Positions 42,422-42,968 of a stretch of DNA of 42,968 nucleotides are shown here, one piece after another (the first letter of the stretch is position 1; every line of letters begins with the position of its first letter). The notes under the pieces were generated by a model. It made no database searches, was not told the origin of the DNA, and saw only the letters and a program-made list of their open reading frames with translations. The stretch comes from Lachnospiraceae bacterium (lineage in GTDB: Bacteria; Bacillota; Clostridia; Lachnospirales; Lachnospiraceae), in NCBI GenBank assembly GCA_019423745.1, contig JAHZAV010000021.1, positions 1-42,968 of the forward strand, in the 5' to 3' direction. A program made the position numbers and the translations under genes.

Positions 42422-42943
42422 GTGCAGAGGATTTTGGTATTCTGTAAAGAGGGGAAAGACAAAAATGGTATAGAAGCCAGAGTGGGGGAATATTTAAAGG
42501 GAATTGAGGAAAATGAAAAGTGGTTTCTTGTGCTTCCTTGCAGGAAAAATGAAATTGTATTGGAAGAAGGAGAAATTAGTTTTATAGAAAGAGACAAACG
42601 TGTGACACAGATACATACGGATCAGGGGAATGTTATTACTACAATGAAAATTTCGGAGGTATATACATATCTTGATCATTCCAAATTTGTCCTTTGTCAC
42701 AACAGCTTTATTGTTAATTTAGAGAAAGTAAGGATTTTTAACAGATCAGAGATTACATTAAGGAGCGGTGAAGTGATTCCGATCAGTCGTTCTCATTGGA
42801 AAAGCACGAAGGAAACTTTTGACAATTGGGCTGGGAAATACATGAGAAGATTTCGTGAAAAGAGTAGAGAATTGGAAAAAGAAGAGTATGAAGATGATTA
42901 TGTGAGTGGGTGTGAAGGGGGTGTCGCAAAATCATCAAATTAG
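42422..42943 (+). CDS. LytTR-domain transcription factor without a receiver domain
   Basis: 173 residues; GTG start at 42422 with GAAGGAG nine bases upstream. Residues about 1-45 are a short helical region with no receiver Asp motif. Residues about 48-148 form a LytTR DNA-binding domain (EISFIERDKRVTQIHTD, KISEVYTYL, FVLCHNSFIVNLEKVRIF, IPISRSHWKSTKETF). The acidic tail ends in GGVAKSSN, whose codons coincide with the possible IS end described separately, so the native C-terminus may be altered. No kinase gene is present in the window. It probably controls nearby or unlinked genes without phosphorylation. Confidence 0.85.
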   Translation: MQRILVFCKEGKDKNGIEARVGEYLKGIEENEKWFLVLPCRKNEIVLEEGEISFIERDKRVTQIHTDQGNVITTMKISEVYTYLDHSKFVLCHNSFIVNLEKVRIFNRSEITLRSGEVIPISRSHWKSTKETFDNWAGKYMRRFREKSRELEKEEYEDDYVSGCEGGVAKSSN

Positions 42944-42968
42944 ATGATTGAGCGAGACCCTCGCTCTG
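42917..42968 (+). mobile_element. Possible insertion-sequence end at the window edge
   Basis: From 42917 the sequence reads GGGGGTGTCGCAAAATC, resembling inverted-repeat ends (TTTTGCGACACC reading inward) of IS elements that I remember from Clostridia. It is followed by AATCATC/GATGATT and then GAGCGAG-ACC-CTCGCTC (42950-42966), hairpins typical of IS subterminal regions. The second hairpin could instead be the gene's terminator. The rest lies outside the window. Confidence 0.3.

Noticed and set aside
1..42968. CRISPR array, prophage, tRNA or rRNA genes
   Set aside because: No regularly spaced repeats, phage structural genes, cloverleaf sequences or rRNA segments were seen; the rRNA-like stretches near rplK and rplA are short L1-site mimics.

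Overview
The window looks like a chromosomal segment of a gut-type Lachnospiraceae (Clostridia, low-GC Gram-positive). Reasons: strong AGGAGG ribosome binding sites, Clostridia-type housekeeping synteny (rpmG-secE-nusG-rplK-rplA; birA-coaX-dusB-greA-lysS), paired glgC/glgD, a SAM-I riboswitch on metK, and NahK-type N-acetylhexosamine kinase and BrnQ genes. No rRNA, tRNA, CRISPR array or complete mobile element is visible. The genus cannot be fixed from the sequence alone.

Layout. 1-1.4 kb: SAM-I riboswitch with terminator, then metK. 1.4-6.5 kb: two-component system, Ktr/Trk potassium uptake pair and a SpoU-type RNA methyltransferase. 6.5-13.4 kb: argF, birA, a small conserved protein, coaX, dusB, then greA-lysS from its own promoter; the LysRS carries an extra C-terminal tRNA-binding domain. 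13.4-18.5 kb (minus strand): a 1502-residue surface protein plus an upstream small membrane protein. 18.5-23.9 kb: accessory stretch with a broken small ORF, a lipoprotein, a DUF2798-like protein, a MarR/MFS divergent pair with two palindromic operators, a second MarR followed by the C-terminal piece of a MATE transporter, and a cytidylate-kinase-like protein. 23.9-25.8 kb: BrnQ and a GNAT acetyltransferase. 25.9-32.3 kb: carbohydrate genes, namely a mannitol-dehydrogenase-family oxidoreductase, a fused NeuD-like acyltransferase/NahK-like kinase, a sugar O-acetyltransferase and convergent glgC-glgD. 32.4-34.8 kb: TauE/SafE-like and Gate-domain membrane proteins. 34.9-39.1 kb: MarR plus heterodimeric ABC exporter. 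39.1-39.8 kb: SGNH hydrolase behind a long perfect inverted repeat. 39.8-42.2 kb: rpmG-secE-nusG-rplK-rplA with two L1-binding mRNA mimics. 42.4 kb to end: LytTR regulator running into what may be an insertion sequence end.

The most unusual object is the 13426-17934 protein. It combines a signal peptide, an HExxH metallopeptidase resembling family M30, two chitobiase-C-terminal-like domains, a PPC domain, a papain-family (C1) peptidase whose two halves are in reversed order (His/Asn half first, Gln/Cys half about 270 residues later), a lectin-like domain, Ig-like domains and a C-terminal membrane anchor. The 1476-bp permuted cassette is bounded by an identical 8-bp repeat and is exactly in frame, which fits insertion of a circular DNA intermediate opened inside the peptidase. 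The second notable object is the acyltransferase-kinase fusion at 27683-29308. Regulatory DNA is unusually legible here: several promoters have inverted or direct repeats sitting exactly on the transcription start.
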